A stretch of DNA of 19,443 nucleotides from Planctomycetaceae bacterium (GTDB lineage: Bacteria > Planctomycetota > Phycisphaerae > Phycisphaerales > SM1A02): assembly GCA_002737585.1 (NCBI GenBank), contig NSIA01000039.1:1-19443 (forward strand). Reading direction: 5' to 3'. Shown here in pieces: positions 1 through 5,714 of this stretch. The notes under the pieces are model-generated. The model was not told the DNA's origin. It made no database searches and was given only the letters and a program-made list of their open reading frames with translations. Position 1 is the first letter of the stretch. Every line of letters begins with the position of its first letter. A program made the position numbers and the translations under genes.

Positions 1-183
1 GGGATTGCGCTATTCAGCGGTGGATCCCCATCCGACACTCCACTGGCGGAACGAGAGGCTGCATTCCGCAAGTCCATGGTTGAAGTCCACTTAGACCTTG
101 GGTCTGGGGAGGGCGCCGAGGAATTCATCTCCTGCGGGCTCACCAAGGCGTACGTGGAACTCAATGCCGACTACACGACGTAG
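1..183 (+). CDS. argJ: Glutamate N-acetyltransferase / ornithine acetyltransferase, C-terminal end (partial)
   Basis: Frame 1 is open from the window edge to TAG at 181-183 and gives the last 60 residues of a protein. The ending, CGLTKAYVELNADYTT, matches the very conserved ArgJ C-terminus (a C-x-L-T-x-x-Y-V-x-x-N-A-x-Y-T-T pattern). ArgJ moves the acetyl group from N-acetylornithine to glutamate in the cyclic arginine pathway, and in some species also makes N-acetylglutamate from acetyl-CoA. The autocleavage Thr nucleophile lies upstream of the window, so activity and mono- versus bifunctional type cannot be judged. Identification rests on the C-terminal motif and the preceding LGxGxxxAEEFISCGLT segment. 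It is the only part of an arginine gene visible here. Confidence 0.85.
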   Translation, partial: GIALFSGGSPSDTPLAEREAAFRKSMVEVHLDLGSGEGAEEFISCGLTKAYVELNADYTT

Positions 184-187
184 TCGG
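167..187 (+). other. Hairpin over the argJ stop codon
   Basis: CCGACTAC (167-174) and GTAGTCGG (180-187) form a perfect 8-bp stem with a 5-base loop, and the TAG stop lies in the right arm. No T-run follows, so it is not a standard intrinsic terminator. It might protect the mRNA 3' end or be incidental. Confidence 0.35.
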
Positions 188-293
188 AATGGGCACTCGA
201 TAGCGGTTCCGATCGTTCTACCACCCGTACTCGGTCGCTGAGGGCAACATCGCTCACCGCGACTTTCATTCACTCGGTTTGAAATCCATCACT

Positions 294-830
294 ATGAAGA
301 TCTCTCGCACTACCGCTCTCATTGGCCTGAGCCTCGCGCTCACCGCCGCTCTCGCACCGATCGCCATCGCTCAAGACGCGCCGCCGGCAGCACCAGCCGG
401 CACCGGTTCAGGTAAGAGTGGCCAGGCCCCCCGCGAAGGCGGCGAGCGTGGCGGCCGCGGCGGCGGACAGCAAGTCAGCCTCGAAGGTTCCATGAAGGGG
501 ATGAATCGCGGGCTCAAGGCGCTGAAGGGTGCCATCAGCGATGCTTCAAAGAAGAACGAGTGCCTGAAAATCGTCTCCGAGATGCAGCGCAACTGTGCCG
601 CAGCAAAGGCCACCGCTGTTCCGGCGGAGTACCTCAAGAGCGCCGCTGACGACGCTGCCAAGGCCAAGATCGAAGACGAATTCCGCAGCGATCTCCGCAA
701 GAACCTGCGCCTTCTCATGGATCTTGAAGATGCGATTGTTGCTGGCAAGACTGACGAAGCCAACGCGCTGATCGTCAAAGTCGAGGCACTGCGTGAACAC
801 GCGCACGAGGAGATGGGCGTCAAGGACTAA
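294..830 (+). CDS. Secreted cytochrome b562-like four-helix protein
   Basis: A 178-residue protein from ATG 294; an in-frame TTG at 279 is a less likely start. Residues 1-26 form a signal peptide (MKIS, hydrophobic core, cleavage probably after AIA), so it should be periplasmic. Residues 27-60 are a Pro/Ala then Gly/Arg linker. Residues 62-178 resemble the cytochrome b562 family: an L-E-x-x-M-x-x-x-N-x-x-L-K motif at 63-75 puts Met67 where the family has its axial haem Met, and His171 in REHAHEE fits the C-terminal axial His. The spacing is about 9 residues longer than in E. coli b562. Cys90 and Cys101 could form a disulfide, and no CXXCH is present. Haem binding is an inference from the two aligned ligands; a haem-free bundle is possible. 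It converges with pheS, 33 bases away, with no clear terminator between them. Confidence 0.65.
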   Translation: MKISRTTALIGLSLALTAALAPIAIAQDAPPAAPAGTGSGKSGQAPREGGERGGRGGGQQVSLEGSMKGMNRGLKALKGAISDASKKNECLKIVSEMQRNCAAAKATAVPAEYLKSAADDAAKAKIEDEFRSDLRKNLRLLMDLEDAIVAGKTDEANALIVKVEALREHAHEEMGVKD

Positions 831-863
831 GACCGAAACCCCCACTCGTTGCTGCGCTCCGCG

Positions 864-1862
864 TTAGAACTGCCGCAAGAACCGCGCGTCATTCTCATAG
901 AGCCAGCGAATGTCACTGATTCCGTAGCGACGCATCGCGATGCGTTCGATACCAAGACCGAACGCAAAGCCGGTCCATACTTCCGGATCAATATTGACCG
1001 CGCGCAGCACATTCGGATCAACCATTCCGCAGCCGCCCAGTTCAACCCACTTCCATTCACCCTTAATGCGCATCTTCATATCTACCTCGGCACTTGGCTC
1101 GGTAAACGGGAAGAAACTCGGCCGCATCCGCACTTCTGCTTCCGCACCAAAGTAGGCATGTGCAAACTGCACCAGCGTGGTCTTCAGGTCTGACATGGTT
1201 ACGCCACGATCAAGGTAAAGACCTTCGATCTGGTGAAACATGGAGTAATGCGTGGCATCATGCGTATCAGGCCGATAGACACGGCCAGTGGCAACGACTT
1301 TGATGGGCAGTGACTGCGTCTCCATCGCACGAATCTGCACGGTGCTGGTCTGCGTGCGCAACAAGCGCTTCACTCCACCTTGCTCGCCCATATAAAAATT
1401 GTCGATCGCATCGCGCGCGGGATGACTCTCAGGAATATTGAGTGCGGTGAAGTTGTGCCACTCATCTTCAACCTCCGGACCTTCCGCGAGCGTGAAGCCC
1501 ATGCGCCCAAACACCTCGGTGATTTCATCAATGGTCCGGCTGAGTACATGCCGGCAGCCCTCCGCTAACGGAGTACCTGGCTCTGTGACATCCACGATCG
1601 GACCACGCGGACCCGCTGACGCCTCGACCGCCGTGCGGCGTTCCTCATAGGCGGCCTCAAGGGCAGCCTTCAACTCATTGAGCCGCTTACCCGCAGCAGG
1701 CTTCAACTCCTTGGGAACGTCCTTGAGCGCCATCATCATGGACTTCAAGCGCCCATTGCCACCAATCCAAGCGCTCTTCCACGCATCCAAGGCATCCGGG
1801 GTCACTGAGGCCGCCAATGCGGACTGCGCTTCAAGCTGTGCTTGTTCAAGATCGGCGAGCAT
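864..1862 (-). CDS. pheS: Phenylalanine--tRNA ligase alpha subunit
   Basis: A 332-residue class II aminoacyl-tRNA synthetase subunit, starting at ATG 1862 (a TTG at 1868 would add two residues). PheS pairs with PheT as an alpha2beta2 enzyme that charges tRNA-Phe, and the alpha subunit carries the active site. Residues 1-85 are the tRNA-binding coiled coil. The catalytic core shows SHPARDAIDNFYM at 146-158, motif 2 around GRVYRPDTHDATHYSMFHQ at 193-211 and motif 3 FGLGIERIAMRR at 301-312. Length is normal. pheT is not next to it: the downstream neighbour is a convergent unrelated gene. Nor is pheS beside rpmI-rplT, its common setting. No clear Shine-Dalgarno precedes either start. The upstream interval is unusually structured. 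Confidence 0.97.
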   Translation of the reverse strand: MLADLEQAQLEAQSALAASVTPDALDAWKSAWIGGNGRLKSMMMALKDVPKELKPAAGKRLNELKAALEAAYEERRTAVEASAGPRGPIVDVTEPGTPLAEGCRHVLSRTIDEITEVFGRMGFTLAEGPEVEDEWHNFTALNIPESHPARDAIDNFYMGEQGGVKRLLRTQTSTVQIRAMETQSLPIKVVATGRVYRPDTHDATHYSMFHQIEGLYLDRGVTMSDLKTTLVQFAHAYFGAEAEVRMRPSFFPFTEPSAEVDMKMRIKGEWKWVELGGCGMVDPNVLRAVNIDPEVWTGFAFGLGIERIAMRRYGISDIRWLYENDARFLRQF

Positions 1863-1880
1863 CCGCAAAGGATACGGAAT

Positions 1881-2113
1881 TCAATCCCCTAAATAGGTGC
1901 CGTTCACCCCTGTCCCCATTTTCGGGGCCTCACTGCGCTACCAACAGGGTGAACACCACGTTCTGCGGAACACCCCCACCTGGCCGCAGGCGCCGGAGAG
2001 GACAGGGCCGCGCTCAGCGGCCGTCCTCGTAAGGCGAATGCGGGCCAGTAGACAGACGCAATGCAACCACGCCGGCGAGGACAATTGGTATCCCCGTAGC
2101 CGGGGCAAATTGA
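1881..2113 (+). ncRNA. Candidate structured RNA or leader between pheS and the 2148 gene
   Basis: This interval has no convincing ORF but dense inverted repeats. Hairpin A: GTTCACCC 1902-1909 plus TGT 1911-1913 pair with ACA 1944-1946 plus GGGTGAAC 1947-1954, enclosing CCCC/GGGG (1914-1917 with 1924-1927). A mini-hairpin GTTC-TGCG-GAAC lies at 1960-1971. Hairpin B (1980-2048) stacks five helices: 1980-1985 with 2043-2048, 1986-1987 with 2040-2041, 1991-1994 with 2033-2036, 1998-2003 with 2023-2028, and 2009-2014... precisely GGCCGC 2006-2011 with GCGGCC 2017-2022. Hairpin C is CCCCG 2092-2096 with CGGGG 2101-2105. An outer pairing (TCAATCCCC 1881-1889 with GGGG 2102-2105 and ATTGA 2109-2113) may close it. 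Plus-strand orientation is favoured because that strand gives a cUNCGg-type tetraloop and G-A rather than C-U juxtapositions in the internal loops. It matches no RNA family I know and has no T-run terminator. Confidence 0.3.
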
Positions 2114-2147
2114 ACATAAATCCGCTGCCAACTACGATCCACTCACT

Positions 2148-2504
2148 ATGACTACACGCATCTCAACCGGTACCGGCCTCGTCCTGCTCGCAGGCGCCAT
2201 CGTCTTTCACGCCGTCGTCACTACTGGCGCCGGAACCACCGAAGCCATTGCCGCGCCCGTCTGGACACCCGTCCTGACTCCCGCGGCCATCGAACCACAA
2301 TCGACACCGGGCGGTTCCGCCCCAAGTGCTCCCGCGCCTGTCATCCAGCCAATCGGCTTCGCGGTGGTCCCCACCGCAAGCAACGGAAACGGCACCGTGC
2401 TGTTCCGACTTTGGCCCAACGGCACGATCGAGCGGCGACTCGTCAACTCCGCCGCTGGGCTCTCGTATCAGAACGGTTGGCAACCGCTCGTCACCACTCC
2501 GTGA
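2148..2504 (+). CDS. Small exported protein of unknown function
   Basis: A 118-residue protein from ATG 2148, not recognised. Residues 8-28 form a hydrophobic segment that could be a signal peptide (possible cleavage after AIA near 35) or a membrane anchor. Residues 36-66 are a Pro/Ala/Ser/Thr linker. The C-terminal 50 residues form a compact segment, GFAVVPTASNGNGTVLFRLW then PNGTIERRL and YQNGWQPL, which looks like a small beta-rich domain. The gene lies between pheS and rplQ but on the opposite strand and converges with rplQ. The 2529-2560 hairpin downstream may stop transcripts from both sides. The coding call rests on the plausible exported-protein layout; codon bias was not measured. 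Confidence 0.6.
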   Translation: MTTRISTGTGLVLLAGAIVFHAVVTTGAGTTEAIAAPVWTPVLTPAAIEPQSTPGGSAPSAPAPVIQPIGFAVVPTASNGNGTVLFRLWPNGTIERRLVNSAAGLSYQNGWQPLVTTP

Positions 2505-2521
2505 TTCCGTCCACGCAATCC

Positions 2522-2560
2522 AAAAACACGCGCGCCCCAAGGTAAGCCTTGGGGCGCGCG
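2522..2560 (-). terminator. Intrinsic terminator of the ribosomal-protein cluster
   Basis: A perfect 14-bp GC-rich stem (2529-2542 with 2547-2560) has a 4-base loop. Reading the minus strand it is followed by GTTTTTG (plus-strand CAAAAAC at 2521-2527). It begins about 43 bases after the rplQ stop. This is the only textbook rho-independent terminator in the window, and it closes the 28-gene cluster. Confidence 0.9.
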
Positions 2561-2602
2561 GAATTCACTTGGTATCAATCAAGAGCACGGACGCGTCAGG
2601 AC

Positions 2603-3199
2603 TCAGCCCTTCGCAGCGACCGCCTTCTCCTTCGCCTTCTTGGCGAATGCAGTGCGCTTGTCCGCAACAGTGCGTCGCGTGGACTTGCGTCCCTTGACCT
2701 GCGGACCTTCTTCGCCACCAACCAGCTGCAGCATGACCAAATCCGATGCGTCACCGAGGCGGCGCTTGTCGAGCTTGATGATGCGGGTGTAACCGCCGGC
2801 GCGATCCTTATAGAGCGGAGCCACCTTGGTGAGAAGGTGCTGGATCAGGCGCGGCGCCTTGCGGAGCTCGCCGAATCGATTGAACTCGATCTCGTCGGTC
2901 GCGGGAAGCTCCCAGAGTCGGCTCTGGGCAGTCTTGACCTCGTCCTTCGTGTTCGGGTCCGCAACCCACGCAAAGACCATGCGGTCAGTCAAGCGTGAGG
3001 TCAACTCGCGTCGCGATGCCAGCGTTGGACGCTTAGCGATCGTGATGAGTTGCTCGACGAACGGCTGAACAGCCTTCGCCTTCGGGAGCGTGGTGGTGAT
3101 CTGTCCGTGTTCGAACAGACCGGCCGCTAGGTTCCGAAGCATGGAGCGACGGTGAGCGGACGTAACGTTGAGTTGGTAACCGGCAATACGATGACGCAT
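2603..3199 (-). CDS. rplQ: 50S ribosomal protein L17, enlarged
   Basis: L17 (bL17) sits near the exit tunnel of the large subunit. The N-terminus MRHRIAGYQL, SAHRRSMLRN and TTLPKAKAVQPFVEQLIT is typical, and AGGYTRIIKL at 135-144 is the conserved C-terminal core. The protein has 198 residues against about 120-130 in E. coli or Bacillus. It carries an insertion of roughly 40 residues (about 73-115, including WELPATDEIEFNRFGELRKA) between the helical domain and the AGGYTR core, and a basic Lys/Arg/Ala tail from about 165. It is the last gene of the cluster, 23 bases after rpoA, with AAAAGGA before the start and the terminator downstream. Confidence 0.97.
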   Translation of the reverse strand: MRHRIAGYQLNVTSAHRRSMLRNLAAGLFEHGQITTTLPKAKAVQPFVEQLITIAKRPTLASRRELTSRLTDRMVFAWVADPNTKDEVKTAQSRLWELPATDEIEFNRFGELRKAPRLIQHLLTKVAPLYKDRAGGYTRIIKLDKRRLGDASDLVMLQLVGGEEGPQVKGRKSTRRTVADKRTAFAKKAKEKAVAAKG

Positions 3200-3222
3200 G
3201 GTTGTTTCCTTTTAGGACCGGC

Positions 3223-4236
3223 TCAGCCCGCGGTCGGGGGCGTGAAGCCCTCCGGCAACGGCATTCCGAGATTGAGTCCCATGTCCTCGAGCTTCTTCTT
3301 AACTTCACGGAGACTCGTACGTCCAAACGCACGCAGTTCCAGCAGATCATTTTCAGTCTTGTTCACCAGTTCGCTGACGAATCGGATCTTGCCACCTTCG
3401 AGGCAATTGCCGGCACGCACCGAGAGGTCCAGGTCGGCAAGCGACATTCCGAGCTTCTTGAAGAGCTCGAGGTCCTTGTCATTCTCCTGGGAGATTTCAT
3501 GCGGCACCACCTCGTTGCCAACCACGTCGTACTGCACGAAGGGGTTGAGGTGCTTGCGCAGGATCTTGGCTGCTTCAACCATTGCCATGTCCGGAGACAC
3601 AGTGCCGTTGGTCCAAACGTCCATGATCAAACGGTCATAGTTGGTGCGCTGTCCAACGCGGGTGTCCTCAACGCGGAAACGCACGCGCTGCACTGGGCTG
3701 TAAATCGCATCAACAGCGATCTCGCCGAGCACTTGGTCTTCTTCACGCTTGTGCTGCTCGGTGGCGGGCATGTAGCCACGGCCGCGCTGCACAGTGAACT
3801 CGACTGCAAAGTCGCGCTTGTCAGTCAGCGTGGCGATGATCTTGTCGGGATTGTGAATGGTGATCGCAGGATCAGCCTCGATCAGATCAGCGGTCACTTC
3901 GCCTGGGCCTTCGGCCATCAAGCGCATGGTCTTGGGTTCATCGCACTCGATGTCCATGCTGACAATCAGGCCCTTGATGTTCAGGATGATGTCAGTGACA
4001 TCTTCAAGAACGCCAGGCATGGTCGAGAATTCGTGGGTCACGCCCGCGATCTTGACCTTGGTGATTGCTGCACCTTCGAGACTTGAGAGCAGCGTGCGGC
4101 GAAGGCTGTTGCCAATCGTCGTACCGAAGCCACGCTCAAAGGGCTCAGCTGTGAATCGTCCGAACGTCGGGGTCGCCGAGCGCTCGTCTTTTTCGAGGCG
4201 GTAGGGAAGTTCGAGTCCACGCCAGCGGATATGCAT
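3223..4236 (-). CDS. rpoA: DNA-directed RNA polymerase subunit alpha
   Basis: A 337-residue alpha subunit of RNA polymerase. The N-terminal domain dimerises and scaffolds beta and beta'; FERGFGTTIGNSLRRTLLSS near 33-52 is the conserved signature. The C-terminal domain (about 259-329) binds UP elements and activators. Its VRAGNC segment keeps Arg274 and Asn277, which correspond to the DNA-contacting R265 and N268 of E. coli, and FGRTSLREVKKKL is the helix-hairpin-helix region. A clear AGGAG lies 8 bases before the ATG. rpoA normally follows rpsD, but here it follows rpsK with a 160-base structured spacer between. Confidence 0.99.
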   Translation of the reverse strand: MHIRWRGLELPYRLEKDERSATPTFGRFTAEPFERGFGTTIGNSLRRTLLSSLEGAAITKVKIAGVTHEFSTMPGVLEDVTDIILNIKGLIVSMDIECDEPKTMRLMAEGPGEVTADLIEADPAITIHNPDKIIATLTDKRDFAVEFTVQRGRGYMPATEQHKREEDQVLGEIAVDAIYSPVQRVRFRVEDTRVGQRTNYDRLIMDVWTNGTVSPDMAMVEAAKILRKHLNPFVQYDVVGNEVVPHEISQENDKDLELFKKLGMSLADLDLSVRAGNCLEGGKIRFVSELVNKTENDLLELRAFGRTSLREVKKKLEDMGLNLGMPLPEGFTPPTAG

Positions 4237-4255
4237 GATTCAATCTCCTAGTAAC

Positions 4256-4378
4256 GGTCCGGCAGGACCTCGGGCTGACCACTTGCTGGTCGACGAACCC
4301 TTTGTGAGGAATCCTCTGCCTGTTCGGATGGGCGTGACCGCTGCCGGAGCCGGTCGCGCCCCCCTGTTGCGGCAGAGG
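4256..4378 (-). promoter_or_regulatory. Three-hairpin spacer between rpsK and rpoA
   Basis: The 160 bases between rpsK and rpoA contain no ORF but three consecutive inverted repeats. In transcript order: CCTCTGCC/GGCAGAGG (4371-4378 with 4313-4320) encloses an 11-bp near-perfect stem (4351-4361 with 4330-4340, one mismatch); then GACCA/TGGTC (4277-4281 with 4287-4291); then GGTCC/GGACC (4256-4260 with 4265-4269). The last ends just before the rpoA AGGAG. The spacer occupies the usual place of rpsD. A leader, attenuator or processing role is inference. Confidence 0.45.
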
Positions 4379-4396
4379 GACAAAGTCGATGCCGCT

Positions 4397-4771
4397 TTAG
4401 ACGCGGCGCTTCTTCGGTGGACGGCAGCCGTTGTGCGGAATCGGCGTGCAATCTTCGATGGTGGTGACCTTCAGGCCAGCGGCGTAAAGGGCAGTGACGG
4501 CGCTCTCGCGACCCGGACCCGGGCCCTTGACGCGCACTTCCACTTCCTTCATGCCAAGACGACGCGCCTTGCCGGCGGCCTTCTCGCTCGCGCGGCTCGC
4601 CGCAAACGGCGTGCTCTTGCGGGCGCCCTTGAATCCAACGCTGCCAGCTGAGTCCCATGAAATGGTCTCGCCATTGACGTCGGTGATGGTCACCATGGTG
4701 TTGTTGAACGAAGCGTTGACGTGAACTACGCCCTTCGTTACGTTCTTGCGGACCTTTTTCTTGCTTGCCAT
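4397..4771 (-). CDS. rpsK: 30S ribosomal protein S11
   Basis: A 124-residue uS11, part of the small-subunit platform that contacts the 3' end of 16S rRNA. The diagnostic stretches are VHVNASFNNTMVTITD near 16-31, GARKSTPFAA, KGPGPGRESA and the basic C-terminus CRPPKKRRV. Length is normal. AAGGAG precedes the ATG by 9 bases. It lies 60 bases after rpsM, the standard order of the alpha operon. The rpsD gene that normally follows is absent. Confidence 0.99.
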   Translation of the reverse strand: MASKKKVRKNVTKGVVHVNASFNNTMVTITDVNGETISWDSAGSVGFKGARKSTPFAASRASEKAAGKARRLGMKEVEVRVKGPGPGRESAVTALYAAGLKVTTIEDCTPIPHNGCRPPKKRRV

Positions 4772-4831
4772 ATCTGTGTGCTCCTTGAGGTGCTATCAGT
4801 CGGAAATCGGTGAACGGGGTATCGGGGCTAA

Positions 4832-5209
4832 TTAGCCCTTCACGCCCTTCTTGCCGGCAACCGTCTTCTTGCGACCCTTGCGGGTGCGTGCGTTGGTGCG
4901 AGTGCGCTGTCCACGCACTGGGAGGTTCTTGCGATGACGCTCGCCGCGGTAACTCTTGGTGTCCTTCAGTCGCTGAATGTCCTGTTGGACTTGGCGACGG
5001 AGTGCACCTTCCACTGGATGATTGGCATCGATTTCGCCTGCAATGCTGGCGACTTCTTTGTCATCAAGAGTGCTGGCGCGACGCTCACCGTCGATGCCGA
5101 GCTTGGCGAGAATGTCGTCCGACACCTTCGGACCAATGCCGAAGATGTAGCGGAGCGAGAAGCGAATCTTCTTCTTTTCCGGGATGTCGATGCCTGCGAT
5201 ACGGGGCAT
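4832..5209 (-). CDS. rpsM: 30S ribosomal protein S13
   Basis: A 125-residue uS13, which sits in the head of the small subunit and makes bridges to the large subunit and P-site tRNA. The start chosen is ATG 5209 (MPRIAGIDIP), which has GAAGGA upstream; an in-frame start 18 codons earlier has no family support. The helix-two-turn-helix region (YIFGIGPKVSDDILAKLGI) and the basic tail RGQRTRTNARTRKGRKKTV are typical. It lies between rpmJ and rpsK as in most bacteria. Confidence 0.98.
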   Translation of the reverse strand: MPRIAGIDIPEKKKIRFSLRYIFGIGPKVSDDILAKLGIDGERRASTLDDKEVASIAGEIDANHPVEGALRRQVQQDIQRLKDTKSYRGERHRKNLPVRGQRTRTNARTRKGRKKTVAGKKGVKG

Positions 5210-5244
5210 AGTGTGTTTCCTTCGTTGCGTGCCGTGATTGTCTT

Positions 5245-5263
5245 GTGCATCAGGTTGATGCAC
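5245..5263 (-). promoter_or_regulatory. Hairpin in the rpmJ-rpsM spacer
   Basis: GTGCATCA (5245-5252) and TGATGCAC (5256-5263) form a perfect 8-bp stem with a 3-base loop, about 36 bases before the rpsM start. In E. coli the S4-binding autoregulatory element of the alpha operon lies just ahead of rpsM; whether this hairpin does anything comparable is unknown. Confidence 0.4.
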
Positions 5264-5287
5264 GCGGACGGTGATCAGCGGCGGTTC

Positions 5288-5404
5288 TTAGCCTTGACGC
5301 TGCTTGAGACGGGGGTTCTTCTTGTTGATGACGAAGCGCTTGCCCTTGCGGACGACGATTTGGCAATCCATGGTTCGGCGCTTAATGCTGCTGCGGACTT
5401 TCAT
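5288..5404 (-). CDS. rpmJ: 50S ribosomal protein L36 with degenerate zinc site
   Basis: A 38-residue bL36, read directly from the minus strand between infA and rpsM: it opens MKVRSSIKRR and ends NPRLKQRQG. These ends and the length match L36 exactly, and AAGGA lies before the ATG. The usual zinc ribbon uses Cys11, Cys14, Cys27 and His33. Here the residues are Thr11, Cys14, Asn27 and Leu33, so only one of four ligands remains and zinc binding is very unlikely. This corresponds to the C-minus class of L36. Its place in the order infA-rpmJ-rpsM is standard. Confidence 0.95.
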   Translation of the reverse strand: MKVRSSIKRRTMDCQIVVRKGKRFVINKKNPRLKQRQG

Positions 5405-5473
5405 GGTGGTTCCTTGTGGTTAAGTGACGGATGTTCGAGACGGTGAAATGCGGTTGTCGCGCGGGGCGCGGGT

Positions 5474-5689
5474 TTAGAAGCGGTAGACGATGCGGCCTTT
5501 GGTCATGTCGTATGGGCTGAGTTCAATAGTGACTTTGTCGCCAGGAAGAATTCGGATGAAGAACTTGCGCATCTTGCCGCTTACGTAAGCCAGGATCTCC
5601 TGGTTGTTTTGGAGCTTGACCCGGAACATTGCGTCCGGCAGAGCCTCCACCACTTCGGCGTCGAGCGTGATCTTGTCTTCCTTAGCCAT
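5474..5689 (-). CDS. infA: Translation initiation factor IF-1
   Basis: A 71-residue S1-like OB-fold factor that binds the A site of the 30S subunit during initiation. The start is ATG 5689 (MAKEDKITLD), where the family starts; a longer frame to 5743 has no support. Conserved features are VVEALPDAMFRVKL, ILAYVSGKMRKFFIRILPGD and SPYDMTKGRIVYRF. It lies 25 bases after map and 69 bases before rpmJ. A 5-bp GC hairpin (5458-5462 with 5466-5470) sits just after its stop. Confidence 0.99.
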   Translation of the reverse strand: MAKEDKITLDAEVVEALPDAMFRVKLQNNQEILAYVSGKMRKFFIRILPGDKVTIELSPYDMTKGRIVYRF

Positions 5690-5714
5690 GTAACTCTTTC
5701 GTAGCCATATGACG

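Noticed and set aside
371..823. Minus-strand open frame opposite the b562-like gene
   Set aside because: It is Ser/Arg-rich with no structure, while the plus frame has a signal peptide and family motifs.
831..863. Terminator shared by the b562-like gene and pheS
   Set aside because: Only a 3-bp stem and three T bases could be found in the 33-base gap.
1869..2000. T-box riboswitch or Phe leader-peptide attenuator ahead of pheS
   Set aside because: The minus strand has a weak GGTGG...CCGC resemblance but no T-box consensus, no specifier loop, no Phe-rich leader ORF and no T-run terminator.
1881..2113. 6S, SRP, tmRNA or RNase P RNA
   Set aside because: Short resemblances (for example GCGGGCCAG, as in E. 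coli 6S) are isolated. The conserved SRP helix 8 loop, the RNase P P4 core and the tmRNA ends are not present on either strand.
1897..2151. Plus- and minus-strand frames of 75-85 codons in the structured interval
   Set aside because: Compositions are irregular, with many Arg, Pro, Cys and Trp, no ribosome-binding site and no domain; the inverted repeats explain the region better.
3202..4086. Plus-strand open frame of 294 codons
   Set aside because: It is antisense to rpoA and has no recognisable motif or ribosome-binding site.
4248..4658. Minus-strand frame of 136 codons across rpsK and its downstream spacer
   Set aside because: It overlaps the certain rpsK frame, has no family signature and has a composition typical of a shifted frame, so it is not a missing rpsD.
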